Shown here: one piece after another, positions 35,125 to 44,852 of the stretch
Layout: every line of letters starts with the position of its first letter
Position numbering within the stretch: the stretch's first letter is position 1
NCBI GenBank assembly: GCA_001750645.1
Contig: MEIF01000008.1
Span: forward strand, 1-59,625
Source of the DNA: Gammaproteobacteria bacterium AqS3
GTDB lineage: Bacteria; Pseudomonadota; Gammaproteobacteria; MEIF01; AqS3
Direction: 5' to 3'
Length of the DNA stretch: 59,625 bases
Translations under genes and position numbers: made by a program
Notes under the pieces: generated by a model
Databases searched by the model: none
Told to the model about the DNA's origin: nothing
Seen by the model: the letters and a program-made list of their open reading frames with translations, nothing else

Positions 35125-38100
35125 CTACGCCCCCGGCGAGGCTTCTGCCGACTTGGATGCCCTGCCCGGGGCGACACTGCGACTGCGGAAGATGCTGCGG
35201 GCGCGCCAGGCGGTCTTGATCGCCGCCGGCAGGTGCAGCGCCGCCGGCGTCATCACCAGCGTCAGCAGCGTCGAGAAGCCCAGCCCCCAGACGATGGCAT
35301 TGGCCATCTGCACCCACCAGGCCGTGGTCTCCCCGCCGTAGACGATGCTGCCCGATATGAAGTCAAACGACAGGTGCAGCGAGATCGGCAGCAGCCCGAG
35401 GATCGTCGTGGTGGTGGTCAGCAGCACCGGGCGCAGGCGCAGCACGCTGGTGCGCACCACCAGCTCGTCGTGCGGGACGTTGGGATACTGCCTGCGCAGG
35501 TGGTTGTAGGTGTCGATCAGCACGATGTTGTTGTTGACGACGATGCCCGCCAGGGCGACGATGCCGACGCCGGTCATGATGATGCTGAACGGGCGCCCGC
35601 TGACCAGCAGCCCGATGAGCACCCCGGCGGTCGACATCACGATGGCGGAGAGGATCAGGATCGCCTGGTAGACGCGGTTGAACTGGATCACCAGCATCAC
35701 CAGCATCAGGCAGAGCGCCAGCAGGCCGGCTCCGGCGAGGAACAGCCCAGCCTCGCTCTCCTTCTCGTCCGATCCGCGCAGCTTGATCTTGACGCGCGGG
35801 TCGATGTCGCTGGCGGGGTCGGCCAGCCAGCTGCGGATGGCCTCCATCTTCGACGCCGGCAGCACGCCGGGGGCCAGGTCGGCGTTGACCACGTGCCGGC
35901 CGACGCCGTCGACGTGGTAGATGGTGCTGACCCCCTGAACCGGCTTCAGCTGGGCGATGCTGCTCAGCGGCACCGGCCCGTTGCGGGAGGCCAGCCGCAG
36001 GCTGTCGATCTGGGTCAGGCTGCGCTCGGCGTCGTCGTAGCGCACCCGGATGTCGACCTCGTCGTCATGGCCGTCGGGGCGGTACTTGTCGACCAGGATG
36101 CCGTTGGTGACCAGCTGCAGCATGGCGCCGGCCTCGGCGAGGTTGACCCCCAGGGCGTCGGCGCGCGGCTTGTCGAGCTGCAGCTTCCACTCGATCTGCG
36201 GCAGCGGCAGGGTCGAGTCGACCTCGGTGATGTCCGGGATCTGCCGCAGCATCTCCATGACCTTTCGGGCCTCGACCTCCAGCGCCTCGGAGTAGTCGCT
36301 GAGCAGCTCGATCTGGATCGGCCGCCCCACCGGCGGGCCCTGCTCCATCTCCCGGGTGCTGACGATGACGCCCGGAATGTCGCTGGTGCGCTCGTTGATG
36401 TCCCTGAGCGCCTCCTTGCCGGGGCGGGTGCGCTGATCGTAGTCCTTCAGGGCGATGTAGATCAGCCCGATGGTGTCCGGCGGGCTGCCCCGCCAGCGCG
36501 CCCCGACGGCGGTGTAGGCGGTCTCGATCTCGTCGAGCTGGGTGATCTCGCGCTCGGCCTGGATGATCAGGTCGCGCTTCTCCTCGGTCGAGATGTTGCC
36601 GCGCGCGCGCACCTCGGTGATCAGGTACTTGGGCTCGGTCTCGGTGAAGAACTTGACCCCGTGATTGTGGTGGCCGTAGATCTGATAGATCAGCATCAGC
36701 AGGAAGATCCCGGTCATCAGGGTCAGCACCGGGTGGCGCATCAGCTTGAACAGCCCCCTGGCGTAGAGCCCCGTGGCGCCGGAGAGCTCGCTCGGGTGGG
36801 CGTACTCCAGGCGGCTGACCTGGTCAATGTCGACGTGCCTGTTGGGCCTGGCGAAATAGGCCCCCAGCACCGGCAGAAAGATCAGGGCGTACATCAGCGA
36901 GGCCAGCAGCACGCCGAACACCGTCACCGGCAGGTAGCGCATGAACTTGCCCGAGATGTCGGGCCACAGCACCAGCGGCAGAAACGCGGCCAGCGTGGTG
37001 AACACCGAGGCCGTGACCGGCCAGAACATGCGCTTGGCGGCGGTGCGGTAGGCGGTCGCCGGGTCGGCGCCCTCGGCCATCTTTCGATCGGCGTACTCGA
37101 CGACCACCACCGAGCCGTCGATGAGCATGCCCATGGCGAGCAGCATCCCGAACATCACCATGAAGTTGAATGAGTAGCCGATCTGGTAGAGAAAGATGAA
37201 CGAGACCATGAAGCTGAACGGCACGCCGATGCCGACCAGCAGCGAGGAGCGCAGCCCCAGCGCCATGACGACGACGGTCATCACCAGCAGGACGGCGGTC
37301 AGAATGTTGCCCTGCAGGGCGCTGACCAGCCCCTTGGCCCAGGGTGCGCTGTCCTGGGAGTAGATGATCTCGATGGCCTCGTTGGCCTCCTCCTGCCAGC
37401 CCTCGACGTAGGTGCGCACCTCGTCGACCAGCTCGATCAGAAAGGCGCCGTCCCGGCGGATGACCTCGAGCGACACGGTTGGGCGGCCGTTGATGCGGGT
37501 GTAGGTGGCGGCGTCCTTGAAGGTGTCGCGCACCTCGGCGACGTCGCCGAGCACCAGCGTGCCGCCGTCCCGATCCGACTTCAGCGGCAGGTTGTAGACG
37601 TCGACCGCATTCTCGATGACGCTGGGCACCGAGACGCTGAACGCCCCGGTTTCGCTGTTGAGCCGGCCGGCGGTGATCAGGCGGTTGTTGTTGCGGATCA
37701 CCTGGTAGAGCTCGGTCGCCGTCAGCCCGACGCTCTCGAGCCGCTCGGGCGAGATCACCACCTCCATGACGCGCTCCCGCTCGCCGCGGATGTCGACCCG
37801 CAGCACGTCGGGCAGGTTCTCCAGATCGCGCTTGAGGTTGCGCGCCTCCCGGTAGATCTGGCGCAGCGGGACGGTGTGGCTGGCCAGGCTGACCACGATG
37901 GCCGGCTCCTCGTTGACCGCCAGCGCCTCGATCATCGGCTGGTCGGCCTCGGACGGCAGCCGGGCGCGGACGTTGTCCATGGCGGCGCGCGTCCGGTCGA
38001 GGGCGACCTCCGAATCCAGGTTGACGTCGAACTCGAGGATCAGCCGCATCGAGCCGAGCCTGGAGTAGGAGGTCATCTCGGTCAGGTCCTTGAGCGAGTT

Positions 38101-38316
38101 CAGCTCCTGCTCGATCGGGCGCGTGATCAGGCGCTCGACATCGCGCGGATCGGCGCCGTCCAGCCGCACAAAGACGCTGACGAAGGGCACGTCGATCTCG
38201 GGCTCGGCCGCCACCGGCAGATAGGAGTAGGAGACGATGCCGGTGAGCAGGATGCCGATCATCAGGACGAACATCGCCCTGGCGCGCCGCATGACCATGT
38301 CGATGACGCCCAGCAT
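35125..38316 (-). CDS. RND-family efflux pump, inner membrane component
   Basis: Proton-driven tripartite transporter of the AcrB/HAE-type or MdtBC-like class. 1063 residues with the typical 12-helix plan: helix 1 at residues ~12-32, a large periplasmic loop, helices 2-6 at ~335-500, a second loop, helices 8-12 near the end. The proton-relay helix shows GMLLAMGMLIDGSVVVVEYADRKMAEG; a second signature is AGIVVNNNIVLIDTYNHLRR. The start ATG shares one base with the stop of its adaptor (TGATG). No outer-membrane channel gene is present, so a TolC-like partner must be elsewhere. Substrate unknown. Confidence 0.92.
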   Translation of the reverse strand: MLGVIDMVMRRARAMFVLMIGILLTGIVSYSYLPVAAEPEIDVPFVSVFVRLDGADPRDVERLITRPIEQELNSLKDLTEMTSYSRLGSMRLILEFDVNLDSEVALDRTRAAMDNVRARLPSEADQPMIEALAVNEEPAIVVSLASHTVPLRQIYREARNLKRDLENLPDVLRVDIRGERERVMEVVISPERLESVGLTATELYQVIRNNNRLITAGRLNSETGAFSVSVPSVIENAVDVYNLPLKSDRDGGTLVLGDVAEVRDTFKDAATYTRINGRPTVSLEVIRRDGAFLIELVDEVRTYVEGWQEEANEAIEIIYSQDSAPWAKGLVSALQGNILTAVLLVMTVVVMALGLRSSLLVGIGVPFSFMVSFIFLYQIGYSFNFMVMFGMLLAMGMLIDGSVVVVEYADRKMAEGADPATAYRTAAKRMFWPVTASVFTTLAAFLPLVLWPDISGKFMRYLPVTVFGVLLASLMYALIFLPVLGAYFARPNRHVDIDQVSRLEYAHPSELSGATGLYARGLFKLMRHPVLTLMTGIFLLMLIYQIYGHHNHGVKFFTETEPKYLITEVRARGNISTEEKRDLIIQAEREITQLDEIETAYTAVGARWRGSPPDTIGLIYIALKDYDQRTRPGKEALRDINERTSDIPGVIVSTREMEQGPPVGRPIQIELLSDYSEALEVEARKVMEMLRQIPDITEVDSTLPLPQIEWKLQLDKPRADALGVNLAEAGAMLQLVTNGILVDKYRPDGHDDEVDIRVRYDDAERSLTQIDSLRLASRNGPVPLSSIAQLKPVQGVSTIYHVDGVGRHVVNADLAPGVLPASKMEAIRSWLADPASDIDPRVKIKLRGSDEKESEAGLFLAGAGLLALCLMLVMLVIQFNRVYQAILILSAIVMSTAGVLIGLLVSGRPFSIIMTGVGIVALAGIVVNNNIVLIDTYNHLRRQYPNVPHDELVVRTSVLRLRPVLLTTTTTILGLLPISLHLSFDFISGSIVYGGETTAWWVQMANAIVWGLGFSTLLTLVMTPAALHLPAAIKTAWRARSIFRSRSVAPGRASKSAEASPGA

Positions 38317-39512
38317 CAGGGTCTCGAGCTGCCGGCGTTGAGGCCGGTCTCGGTTTCGGAGACTCTGCCGTAGCGCACCCGCTCGCCGTCGGCGACGAAG
38401 TCGGTGCCGACCGAGATCAGCAGGCCGTCCCTCGGGCCGGCCAGCCAGATGCCGTTCCTGTCGGAATTGAGCACCCTGACCGGAACAAAGCGCACGCGCC
38501 CGTGGTTCGGATCGGGATCGGCCTGCGGATCCACCATGCGAATGCCGAGCCGCCCCTCGGTGCTGAAGGTCAGCACCGAGTCATCGGAGCCCAGGGTCAG
38601 CGCCGAGCTCTTGACGTAATAGGCCGGCAGCGGATCCGCATAGACGTGCATCTTGGCGGTCATGCCGTTGCGGATGCGCCCGTCGGGGTTGCCGATCTCG
38701 GCCTCGATGCGATACGAGCGGCTCTGCTCGTTGCCGCTGCGCGCCACGAAGGTCACCCGCCCGGGAATGCGCTCGCCGGTGAGCGAGTCGATGACCACGT
38801 CGACATCGGCGCCCTGGGAGATCAGGCCGACGTCGCGCTCGGCGACGTGCCCGATCAGCAGCATCTTGTCGGGGACGATGAAGCCGGCGCAGACCCCGTC
38901 GGGGCGGATGACGTCGCCGGGGTCGACATAGATGCGGTCGACGATGCCGCCGGTCGGAGCCGTGATGCGGGTGTATTCAATGGTCTCGAGGGCGCGCGCC
39001 ATATTGGCCTTGGCCATCTCCAGGGCATTGGTCACCTGGCGCAGCGCCAGCGGCGAGGCCATGCCCTTCTCGAACAGCTTGCGCGTGCCCTCGTACTCGA
39101 GCGTGGCGCGCTGCAGGTCGGTGCGGGACTGCCGCAGCGCCGCATCGGCGGCGTGGGACTGCAGCCGGCAGACCAGCTGGCCCTTGCGCACCCGCTGCCC
39201 CTGCCTCACCGGAATCTCGATGACGGTGGCGCGTATCTTCGAGTTCAGGTTCATGCTGAAGCTGGCCTCGGTGGTGGCGCGCAGCTCGACAGAGGGGCGG
39301 TACTCCTGCGCCTGGATGGGGGTGACGCCGACGTAGGGCACCCGCAGCGGCTGGATCTTCTCGGGCTCCGGAGGCGGCGCCATCGAGTAGGAGATCTGCC
39401 AGAACGTGAACCAGCCCACCACCAGCAGCAGGATGAACAGCGCCTGAAAGCGGTTGACCCCGACGCGGCGGACGATCTGATCGCTTCGATTGCTCCCCCT
39501 GTCCCCTTTCAT
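38316..39512 (-). CDS. RND periplasmic adaptor (membrane fusion protein)
   Basis: 398 residues from ATG 39512, overlapping the ispH stop (ATGA). One N-terminal anchor helix (~23-43), then a lipoyl-type half-motif (IRATVIEIPVRQGQRVRKGQLVCRL), an alpha-hairpin (ATLEYEGTRKLFEKGMASPLALRQ), the second lipoyl half (YTRITAPTGGIVDRIYVDPGDVI) and a beta-barrel domain (GRVTFVARSGNEQSRSYRIEAEI). This is the standard HlyD/AcrA-type order. Partner of the pump encoded downstream; together they overlap into the lspA-ispH operon. Confidence 0.9.
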   Translation of the reverse strand: MKGDRGSNRSDQIVRRVGVNRFQALFILLLVVGWFTFWQISYSMAPPPEPEKIQPLRVPYVGVTPIQAQEYRPSVELRATTEASFSMNLNSKIRATVIEIPVRQGQRVRKGQLVCRLQSHAADAALRQSRTDLQRATLEYEGTRKLFEKGMASPLALRQVTNALEMAKANMARALETIEYTRITAPTGGIVDRIYVDPGDVIRPDGVCAGFIVPDKMLLIGHVAERDVGLISQGADVDVVIDSLTGERIPGRVTFVARSGNEQSRSYRIEAEIGNPDGRIRNGMTAKMHVYADPLPAYYVKSSALTLGSDDSVLTFSTEGRLGIRMVDPQADPDPNHGRVRFVPVRVLNSDRNGIWLAGPRDGLLISVGTDFVADGERVRYGRVSETETGLNAGSSRP

Positions 39513-40441
39513 GCGCACAGCTCCTTGGGCATGGCGAAGCGCACCCGCTCGGGCGCCCCGGGCATTTCGACGATGCGCTCGGCCCCCAGATGCCGCAGGC
39601 GCTCGAGCACCTCCTGCACCAGGGTCTCGGGCGCCGACGCCCCGGCCGTGACCCCCAGATAGCGCACATCGCTGAGCCACTCGGGCTGGATCGCATCGAC
39701 CGCGTCGATCAGGTGTGCGGGCACCCCCTCGGCCTCGGCCAGCTCGCACAGGCGGTTGGAGTTCGAGCTGTGCGGGCTGCCGACCACCAGCAGGCGCTCG
39801 ACGCGCCCGGCCAGCTCCAGCACGGCGTTCTGGCGGTTCTGGGTGGCGTAGCAGATGTCGCCCCGGCGCGGCACGGCGATCTCGGGGAAGCGGCGCCTGA
39901 GAACAGTCACAATCTCTTCGGTGTCGCGCACGGACAGCGTTGTCTGTGATACCAGACCGACGCGCTCGGGGTTACCGACGCAGACCGCCCCGGCCTGTTC
40001 GACGTCCTCGACCAGGTAGACCTGGCCGGGGCCGTCGTAGCGCCCGCGGGTTCCCTCTATCTCCGGATGGCCGGAGTGACCGACGATGATGCAGTCCATC
40101 CCCGCCTGGGCGTAGCGGGCGACCTCGATGTGGACTTTGGTGACCAGCGGACAGGTGGCGTCAAACACCTTAAGGCCGCGCGCCTCGGCGCTCTCGACCA
40201 CGCGGCGGGCGACTCCGTGGGCGCTGAAGATGCAGACCGCACCGTCGGGGATCTCGCTGAGGTCGCGCACGAAGGTCACGCCGCGCGCACGAAGGTCGCC
40301 GACCACGCGGCGGTTGTGGACGATGTGGTTGTGGACGTATATCGGAGCGCCGAAATTGTTCAGCACCTGCTCAACAATGGCGATGGCGCGCTCTACACCA
40401 GCACAAAAACCGCGCGGATTGGCCAACAGGACGTGGGTCAT
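39509..40441 (-). CDS. ispH: IspH, HMBPP reductase (4Fe-4S)
   Basis: Last step of the MEP isoprenoid pathway, producing IPP and DMAPP. 310 residues from ATG 40441. The three cluster cysteines are in NPRGFCAGV, DATCPLVTK and DICYATQNRQ. Active-site segments are SAHGV, GHSGHPEIEGTRG, LVSQTTLSV and SPHSSNSNRL. Upstream is lspA at 67 bp, the usual gammaproteobacterial pairing. Confidence 0.96.
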   Translation of the reverse strand: MTHVLLANPRGFCAGVERAIAIVEQVLNNFGAPIYVHNHIVHNRRVVGDLRARGVTFVRDLSEIPDGAVCIFSAHGVARRVVESAEARGLKVFDATCPLVTKVHIEVARYAQAGMDCIIVGHSGHPEIEGTRGRYDGPGQVYLVEDVEQAGAVCVGNPERVGLVSQTTLSVRDTEEIVTVLRRRFPEIAVPRRGDICYATQNRQNAVLELAGRVERLLVVGSPHSSNSNRLCELAEAEGVPAHLIDAVDAIQPEWLSDVRYLGVTAGASAPETLVQEVLERLRHLGAERIVEMPGAPERVRFAMPKELCA

Positions 40442-40508
40442 GGGGGACTGGCAACGCACAGGCGCAACGCTCAGGCGGTAAGTGTAAAGGCAAAAGCGAT
40501 GTCTGTCG

Positions 40509-41015
40509 TCAATCCGCCGCCTCCGAGGTCTGACGCATCCCCAGATACTGGAGCAGCAGCACGATGCCGACGCCGACGCTGAGCAGCGCATCGGCGAGGT
40601 TGAAGACGAACATTGAGGAGTCGGCCAGGTGCAGGTGCAGGTAGTCGATGACGTGCCCGTGCACGATGCGGTCGTAGAGGTTGCCGAGCGCCCCGCCCAG
40701 CAGCATGGCAAAGGCGACGAGGGTCCAGGTGCGCTGCCGGGAGGCGTCCATCTGCGCGCTGTGCCAGATGAAATACCCGAACAGCAGCGAGGCCAGCAGC
40801 GAGACGCCGATCAGAAACGGGGCGGCCCCGCCGACCCCGGCCATCCATCCAAAGGCGGCGCCGGTGTTGTGGACCAGAAACAGCTCGAGCACCCCGGGGA
40901 TCAGCGCCCCGCCGGACTCGCCCAGGCTCAGATGCGCCTCGGCAAGGCTCTTGAGCCACAGATCGACTCCGGCAATCGCCGCAGCGCCCGCCCAGGCGAT
41001 GAGGGCGCCGCGCAT
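40509..41015 (-). CDS. lspA: LspA, signal peptidase II
   Basis: Aspartic protease of the inner membrane that cleaves prolipoproteins. 168 residues with four membrane helices. The catalytic-site motifs are GGALGNLYDRIVHGHVIDY and FVFNLADALLSVG, each supplying one Asp; NTGAAFGW lies in the middle. The start ATG 41015 is one base after the ileS stop; an in-frame ATG at 41024 inside ileS is an alternative. The order ribF-ileS-lspA-ispH is conserved in gammaproteobacteria. Confidence 0.95.
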   Translation of the reverse strand: MRGALIAWAGAAAIAGVDLWLKSLAEAHLSLGESGGALIPGVLELFLVHNTGAAFGWMAGVGGAAPFLIGVSLLASLLFGYFIWHSAQMDASRQRTWTLVAFAMLLGGALGNLYDRIVHGHVIDYLHLHLADSSMFVFNLADALLSVGVGIVLLLQYLGMRQTSEAAD

Positions 41016-41016
41016 T

Positions 41017-43839
41017 TCAGGCATGCAGTCGCTCTTCGCCGTCCCCGAGGTTTTCGACGCAGCGCTGGCAGACCCCCTGGCCGCGAACCAGCTCGGGGAC
41101 GATGTGCCAGCAGCGCGGGCACTTCTCGCCCGGACATTTCTCAACGGCAACGGCAATGCCCATGTCGTCCAGCTCGAGGCCGGCGGGCAGGTCCCCGGCG
41201 CTGTGCATCTGGATGGCGGAGCTCAGCATCACAAAGCGCAGCTCATCGCCCAGCTCGGCGAGGCGCCTCTCGGCGCCGGCGCTGGCGTAGAGATGCACGC
41301 GCGCCTCGAGCGCCGAGCCGATCATCCCGGCTCTGCGCTCCCGCTCGATGACGCGGTTGACCTCATCGCGCGCGCGCGCCATCCAGTCCCAGTACTGCAG
41401 CTCCCTCTCGTCTCCGGCGTCGGCGTCGAGCTGCGACTTCCACTGCCCGGCGTGGACCGACTTGAACTCGGCGCCCTCGCCGCGATAGTGCTGCCAGACC
41501 TCCTCGGCCGTGAACACCAGAACCGGGGCCATCCACATCGTCAGCGACTCCAGAATGTGGTGCAGCGCGGCCTGCGCGCTGCGGCGGGCGCGCCCCTCGC
41601 GCGAGCAAGTGTAGAGCCGGTCCTTGATGATGTCGAGGTAGAAGCTGCCCAGATCCACCGCGCAGAAATGGTGCATGCGCTGGCAGGCGAGGTGGAACTG
41701 GTAGTCGTTGTAGGCCGTGACGATCTCCTGCTGGACCTGGGCGCAGCGCTTCACGGCCCAGCGGTCGATGCGCACCCAGTCGTCCGGCTTGGGCGCATCC
41801 TGCGGGGGGTCGAAATCGCTGAGGTTGCCCAGCAGGAAGCGCGCGGTGTTGCGGATGCGGCGATAGCTGTCGACGACGTGGCGCAGCACCTCGTCCGACA
41901 GCACCATCTCGTTGCGGTAGTCGGTCGAGGCGATCCAGAGCCGCAGGACATCGGCTCCGTACTTGTCGATGATCTCCTGGGGTGCGATGCTGTTGCCCAG
42001 CGACTTGGACATCTTGTGCCCCTGGGCGTCGACCACAAAGCCGTGCGTCAGCACCTGCCGATACGGTGCATCGCCCCGCAGGGCGACGCCGGTCAGCAGC
42101 GAGGACTGGAACCAGCCCCGGTGCTGGTCGCTGCCCTCCAGGTAGAGATCGGCCACCTTGACGTCGTGCCTCGGCAGCACGGTCTCGTGCGTGGTGCCCG
42201 AGTCAAACCAGACGTCCAGCACGTGGCCGAGCGGGCGGTAGTCCCCGGCGTCGTCCCCCAGCAGCGCCAGCGTCTCGGGCTGGTAGAAGGCGTCGACGCC
42301 GCCGCACCGCTCGATGCGCTCGGCGATCTGCGGGATCAGCTCGCCGGTGCGGGGATGCACCTCGCCGGTGCGCCTGTGCACGAAGAGCGGCAGCGGAACG
42401 CCCCAGGTGCGCTGGCGCGAAATGCACCAGTCCGGCCGCTCCGCCACCATGCCGTTGAGGCGGCCCCGGCCCCAGGCCGGGATCCACTGCACCGTGCCGA
42501 TCTGCTCGAGCGCCTTGGTGCGCAGCTCCTCGTGCTCCATCGAGATGAACCACTGCGTCGTCGCCCGGTAGATCACCGGCTCCCGGTGGCGCCAGCAGTA
42601 GGGATAGCTGTGCCCGTGCCGGACATTGGCCAGCAGCGCCCCGGCGCCCTCGGTCAGAGCGATGATCGGTTCGTTGGCGGCGAGCACGTCGAGGCCGTCG
42701 TAGACCATGCCCTCGGCGGAGAACACACCGTCCTCGCCGACCACCGTGTCGACCGGCAGGTCGTGCCGGCGCCCCATTTCGAAGTCGTCCAGGCCGTGCG
42801 CCGGGGCGGAGTGCACCAGGCCGGTGCCGACCTCGGTCGTGACGTGCTCGCCGGTGAGCACTGGAACCTCGCGGTCGAGGAAGGGGTGCGAGACCTTGAG
42901 CCGCACCAGCCGCTCGCCCGGGACGCTGCCCAGCACCTGCTCCGCCCTGCGCCCGTAGCGCGCCAGGGCGCTCTCGGCGAGGGCCTCGGCCAGCACCAGC
43001 AGGTCGCCGCGGTCATCGCGTATCAGCTGGTAGGTCAGCTCGGGGTGAACCGCGATCGCCCGGTTGGACGGCAGCGTCCACGGCGTGGTGGTCCAGATCA
43101 CCAGCCCGGCGCGCTCGGCGCCATCCAGGGCATCCGCAGCGACGCCGAAGCGCTCGGCGATCTCGGCGGCGCCGGCAAAGAAGGCGACGTCGATCGCCGG
43201 CGAGGTGTGGTTGTGGTACTCGATCTCGGCCTCGGCCAGGGTCGAGCGGCAGTGGGTACACCAGTAGACCGGCTTGAGACCCGGGACGATGTAGCCGCGG
43301 TTCCAGAGCGCCCCGAAGGTGCGGACGATGCCGGCCTCGACGCGCGGCTCCATGGTGGCGTAGGGATGCTCCCAGTCGGCATTGACCCCGAGGCGGATGA
43401 AGTCGTCCATCTGCAGCTGCATCTGCTCGGCGGCGTACTCGCGGCAGCTGCGGCGGAAGGCCTCCGGAGTGACCCCCTCGCCGACCTTGCCGATGCGCTC
43501 CTCGACCTTCAGTTCGATCGGCAGGCCGTGGCAGTCCCAGCCCGGGATGAAGTGCGCGTCAAACCCGCTCAGGCTGCGGCTGCGCACGGCCATGTCCTTG
43601 AGCGACTTGTTGATGGCGTGCCCCAGATGGATCGCCCCGTTGGCGTAGGGCGGCCCGTCGTGGAAGATGAATTTGGGGAAGTGGCGGCGCTGGGCGCGCA
43701 GGCTGCCGTAGAGATTGTGCCGCTTCCAGAGGGCGAGAATGTCGGGCTCTCGCACCGGCAGCTGCGCCTTCATCGGAAAGGCGGTGCGCGGCAGGTTGAG
43801 AGTGGCCTTGTGCTGGCCGGCCTGGGGCTTGTCGCTCAT
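41017..43839 (-). CDS. ileS: Isoleucyl-tRNA synthetase
   Basis: Class I aminoacyl-tRNA synthetase. 940 residues from ATG 43839, which shares a base with the ribF stop (TGATG). HIGH motif in PPYANGAIHLGHA (~50), the CP1 editing domain (TTPWTLPSNRAI), KMSKS as GHKMSKSLGN (~605), the C-terminal tRNA-binding domain and a zinc finger (CPRCWHIVPE ... CQRCVENLG). It must charge the CAU-anticodon tRNA whose interrupted gene lies about 2.6 kb upstream, if that tRNA is isoleucine-specific after lysidine modification. Confidence 0.96.
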   Translation of the reverse strand: MSDKPQAGQHKATLNLPRTAFPMKAQLPVREPDILALWKRHNLYGSLRAQRRHFPKFIFHDGPPYANGAIHLGHAINKSLKDMAVRSRSLSGFDAHFIPGWDCHGLPIELKVEERIGKVGEGVTPEAFRRSCREYAAEQMQLQMDDFIRLGVNADWEHPYATMEPRVEAGIVRTFGALWNRGYIVPGLKPVYWCTHCRSTLAEAEIEYHNHTSPAIDVAFFAGAAEIAERFGVAADALDGAERAGLVIWTTTPWTLPSNRAIAVHPELTYQLIRDDRGDLLVLAEALAESALARYGRRAEQVLGSVPGERLVRLKVSHPFLDREVPVLTGEHVTTEVGTGLVHSAPAHGLDDFEMGRRHDLPVDTVVGEDGVFSAEGMVYDGLDVLAANEPIIALTEGAGALLANVRHGHSYPYCWRHREPVIYRATTQWFISMEHEELRTKALEQIGTVQWIPAWGRGRLNGMVAERPDWCISRQRTWGVPLPLFVHRRTGEVHPRTGELIPQIAERIERCGGVDAFYQPETLALLGDDAGDYRPLGHVLDVWFDSGTTHETVLPRHDVKVADLYLEGSDQHRGWFQSSLLTGVALRGDAPYRQVLTHGFVVDAQGHKMSKSLGNSIAPQEIIDKYGADVLRLWIASTDYRNEMVLSDEVLRHVVDSYRRIRNTARFLLGNLSDFDPPQDAPKPDDWVRIDRWAVKRCAQVQQEIVTAYNDYQFHLACQRMHHFCAVDLGSFYLDIIKDRLYTCSREGRARRSAQAALHHILESLTMWMAPVLVFTAEEVWQHYRGEGAEFKSVHAGQWKSQLDADAGDERELQYWDWMARARDEVNRVIERERRAGMIGSALEARVHLYASAGAERRLAELGDELRFVMLSSAIQMHSAGDLPAGLELDDMGIAVAVEKCPGEKCPRCWHIVPELVRGQGVCQRCVENLGDGEERLHA

Positions 43840-44771
43840 CAGCCGAGCACCCCGCGCGCCAGGATGCAATCGCGTTCAATTTGTTGGCGCAATTGCTCCA
43901 CCGAGTCAAACCGCTGTTCCGGGCGCAATTTTTGCACAAATTCCAGCGTCAAATATTCGCCGTACAGATCGCCCGCAAAATCGAACAGATGCGCCTCAAG
44001 GCTGCGCCCGGCCGCCAGGGTCGGACGCTCGCCGACATTGGCGACGGCGGCGTGAACCGCACCCGAGGCAAGGTGCGCCCGAACCGCATAGACCCCCGAC
44101 AGGCACAGGCGACGCGCGCGGCCGAGGCGCAGGTTGGCGGTCGGAAAGCCGATTTCGCGCCCCCTGCGCTGCCCGGCGATGATGCGCCCCGAGATGGCGT
44201 AGGGGCGCCCCAGAAGCCGCTCGGCCCGGGCCAGATCCCCGGCCAGCAGCAGCTCCCTCAGCCAGGTGCTGCTGATGCGGCGCCCCGCCTCGATGACGTT
44301 GTCGACGACCTCCACCGCAATGCCCCGGGGGCTGCCGATGCGGTGCAGCAGCCCGACGTCCCCGCTGCGCCCGGCGCCGAATTTGAAGTCGGCGCCGATC
44401 ACGGCGGCGCACAGGCAGCGCTCGCCGAACAGCGTCGAGGCGAATTCCTCGGCGCTCCAGCGGCGGATCTGATGAAAGGGCAGCACCACGGCGGCGTCGA
44501 TTCCGCTCTCGGCCATGCGGCGCACCTTGGCGGCGAAGGGCAGCACGCGCGGCGGGCGCTCGGACGGCGGGGCGAGCACCTCCCTGGCGTGCGGCTCGAT
44601 GAACAGAATGGCCGAGGGCGCCCCCCGCTCCCGCCCCAGCTCCCGCGCCCGGCGGATCAGCTGCTGGTGGCCCAGGTGCAGGCCGTCAAAATTGCCGATG
44701 GCGGCGGCCGGGCCGCCGGCGTGATCAGTTCCCAATCGGCGCAGGCCGGCAATGCCCCTGAACAGCTTCAC
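43839..44771 (-). CDS. ribF: RibF, riboflavin kinase/FAD synthetase
   Basis: Bifunctional enzyme making FMN and FAD. 310 residues, GTG start. The N-terminal nucleotidyltransferase domain has AIGNFDGLHLGHQQLI (HIGH-like) and IGADFKFGAGRSGD; SSTWLRELLLAGDLARAERLLGRPY links to the C-terminal kinase domain with GREIGFPTANL and ANVGERPT. It heads the ribF-ileS-lspA-ispH-adaptor-pump run, in which neighbours overlap or are tightly spaced. Confidence 0.95.
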   Translation of the reverse strand: MKLFRGIAGLRRLGTDHAGGPAAAIGNFDGLHLGHQQLIRRARELGRERGAPSAILFIEPHAREVLAPPSERPPRVLPFAAKVRRMAESGIDAAVVLPFHQIRRWSAEEFASTLFGERCLCAAVIGADFKFGAGRSGDVGLLHRIGSPRGIAVEVVDNVIEAGRRISSTWLRELLLAGDLARAERLLGRPYAISGRIIAGQRRGREIGFPTANLRLGRARRLCLSGVYAVRAHLASGAVHAAVANVGERPTLAAGRSLEAHLFDFAGDLYGEYLTLEFVQKLRPEQRFDSVEQLRQQIERDCILARGVLG

Positions 44772-44852
44772 TGCACCCGACCCGCCGCCGACTCTGCGGT
44801 CTCGTTCACGGACATACGGGGCAAGACAACGGCCCGATTTCAGGCGGCGGCA

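Noticed and set aside
35057-35317. N-terminal extension of the ypjD-like frame
   Set aside because: Contains no hydrophobic helices and is simply the antisense of the RND gene's end.
40681-44055. 1124-codon open frame on the plus strand
   Set aside because: Complete antisense of ileS, ribF and lspA, which carry unmistakable motifs.
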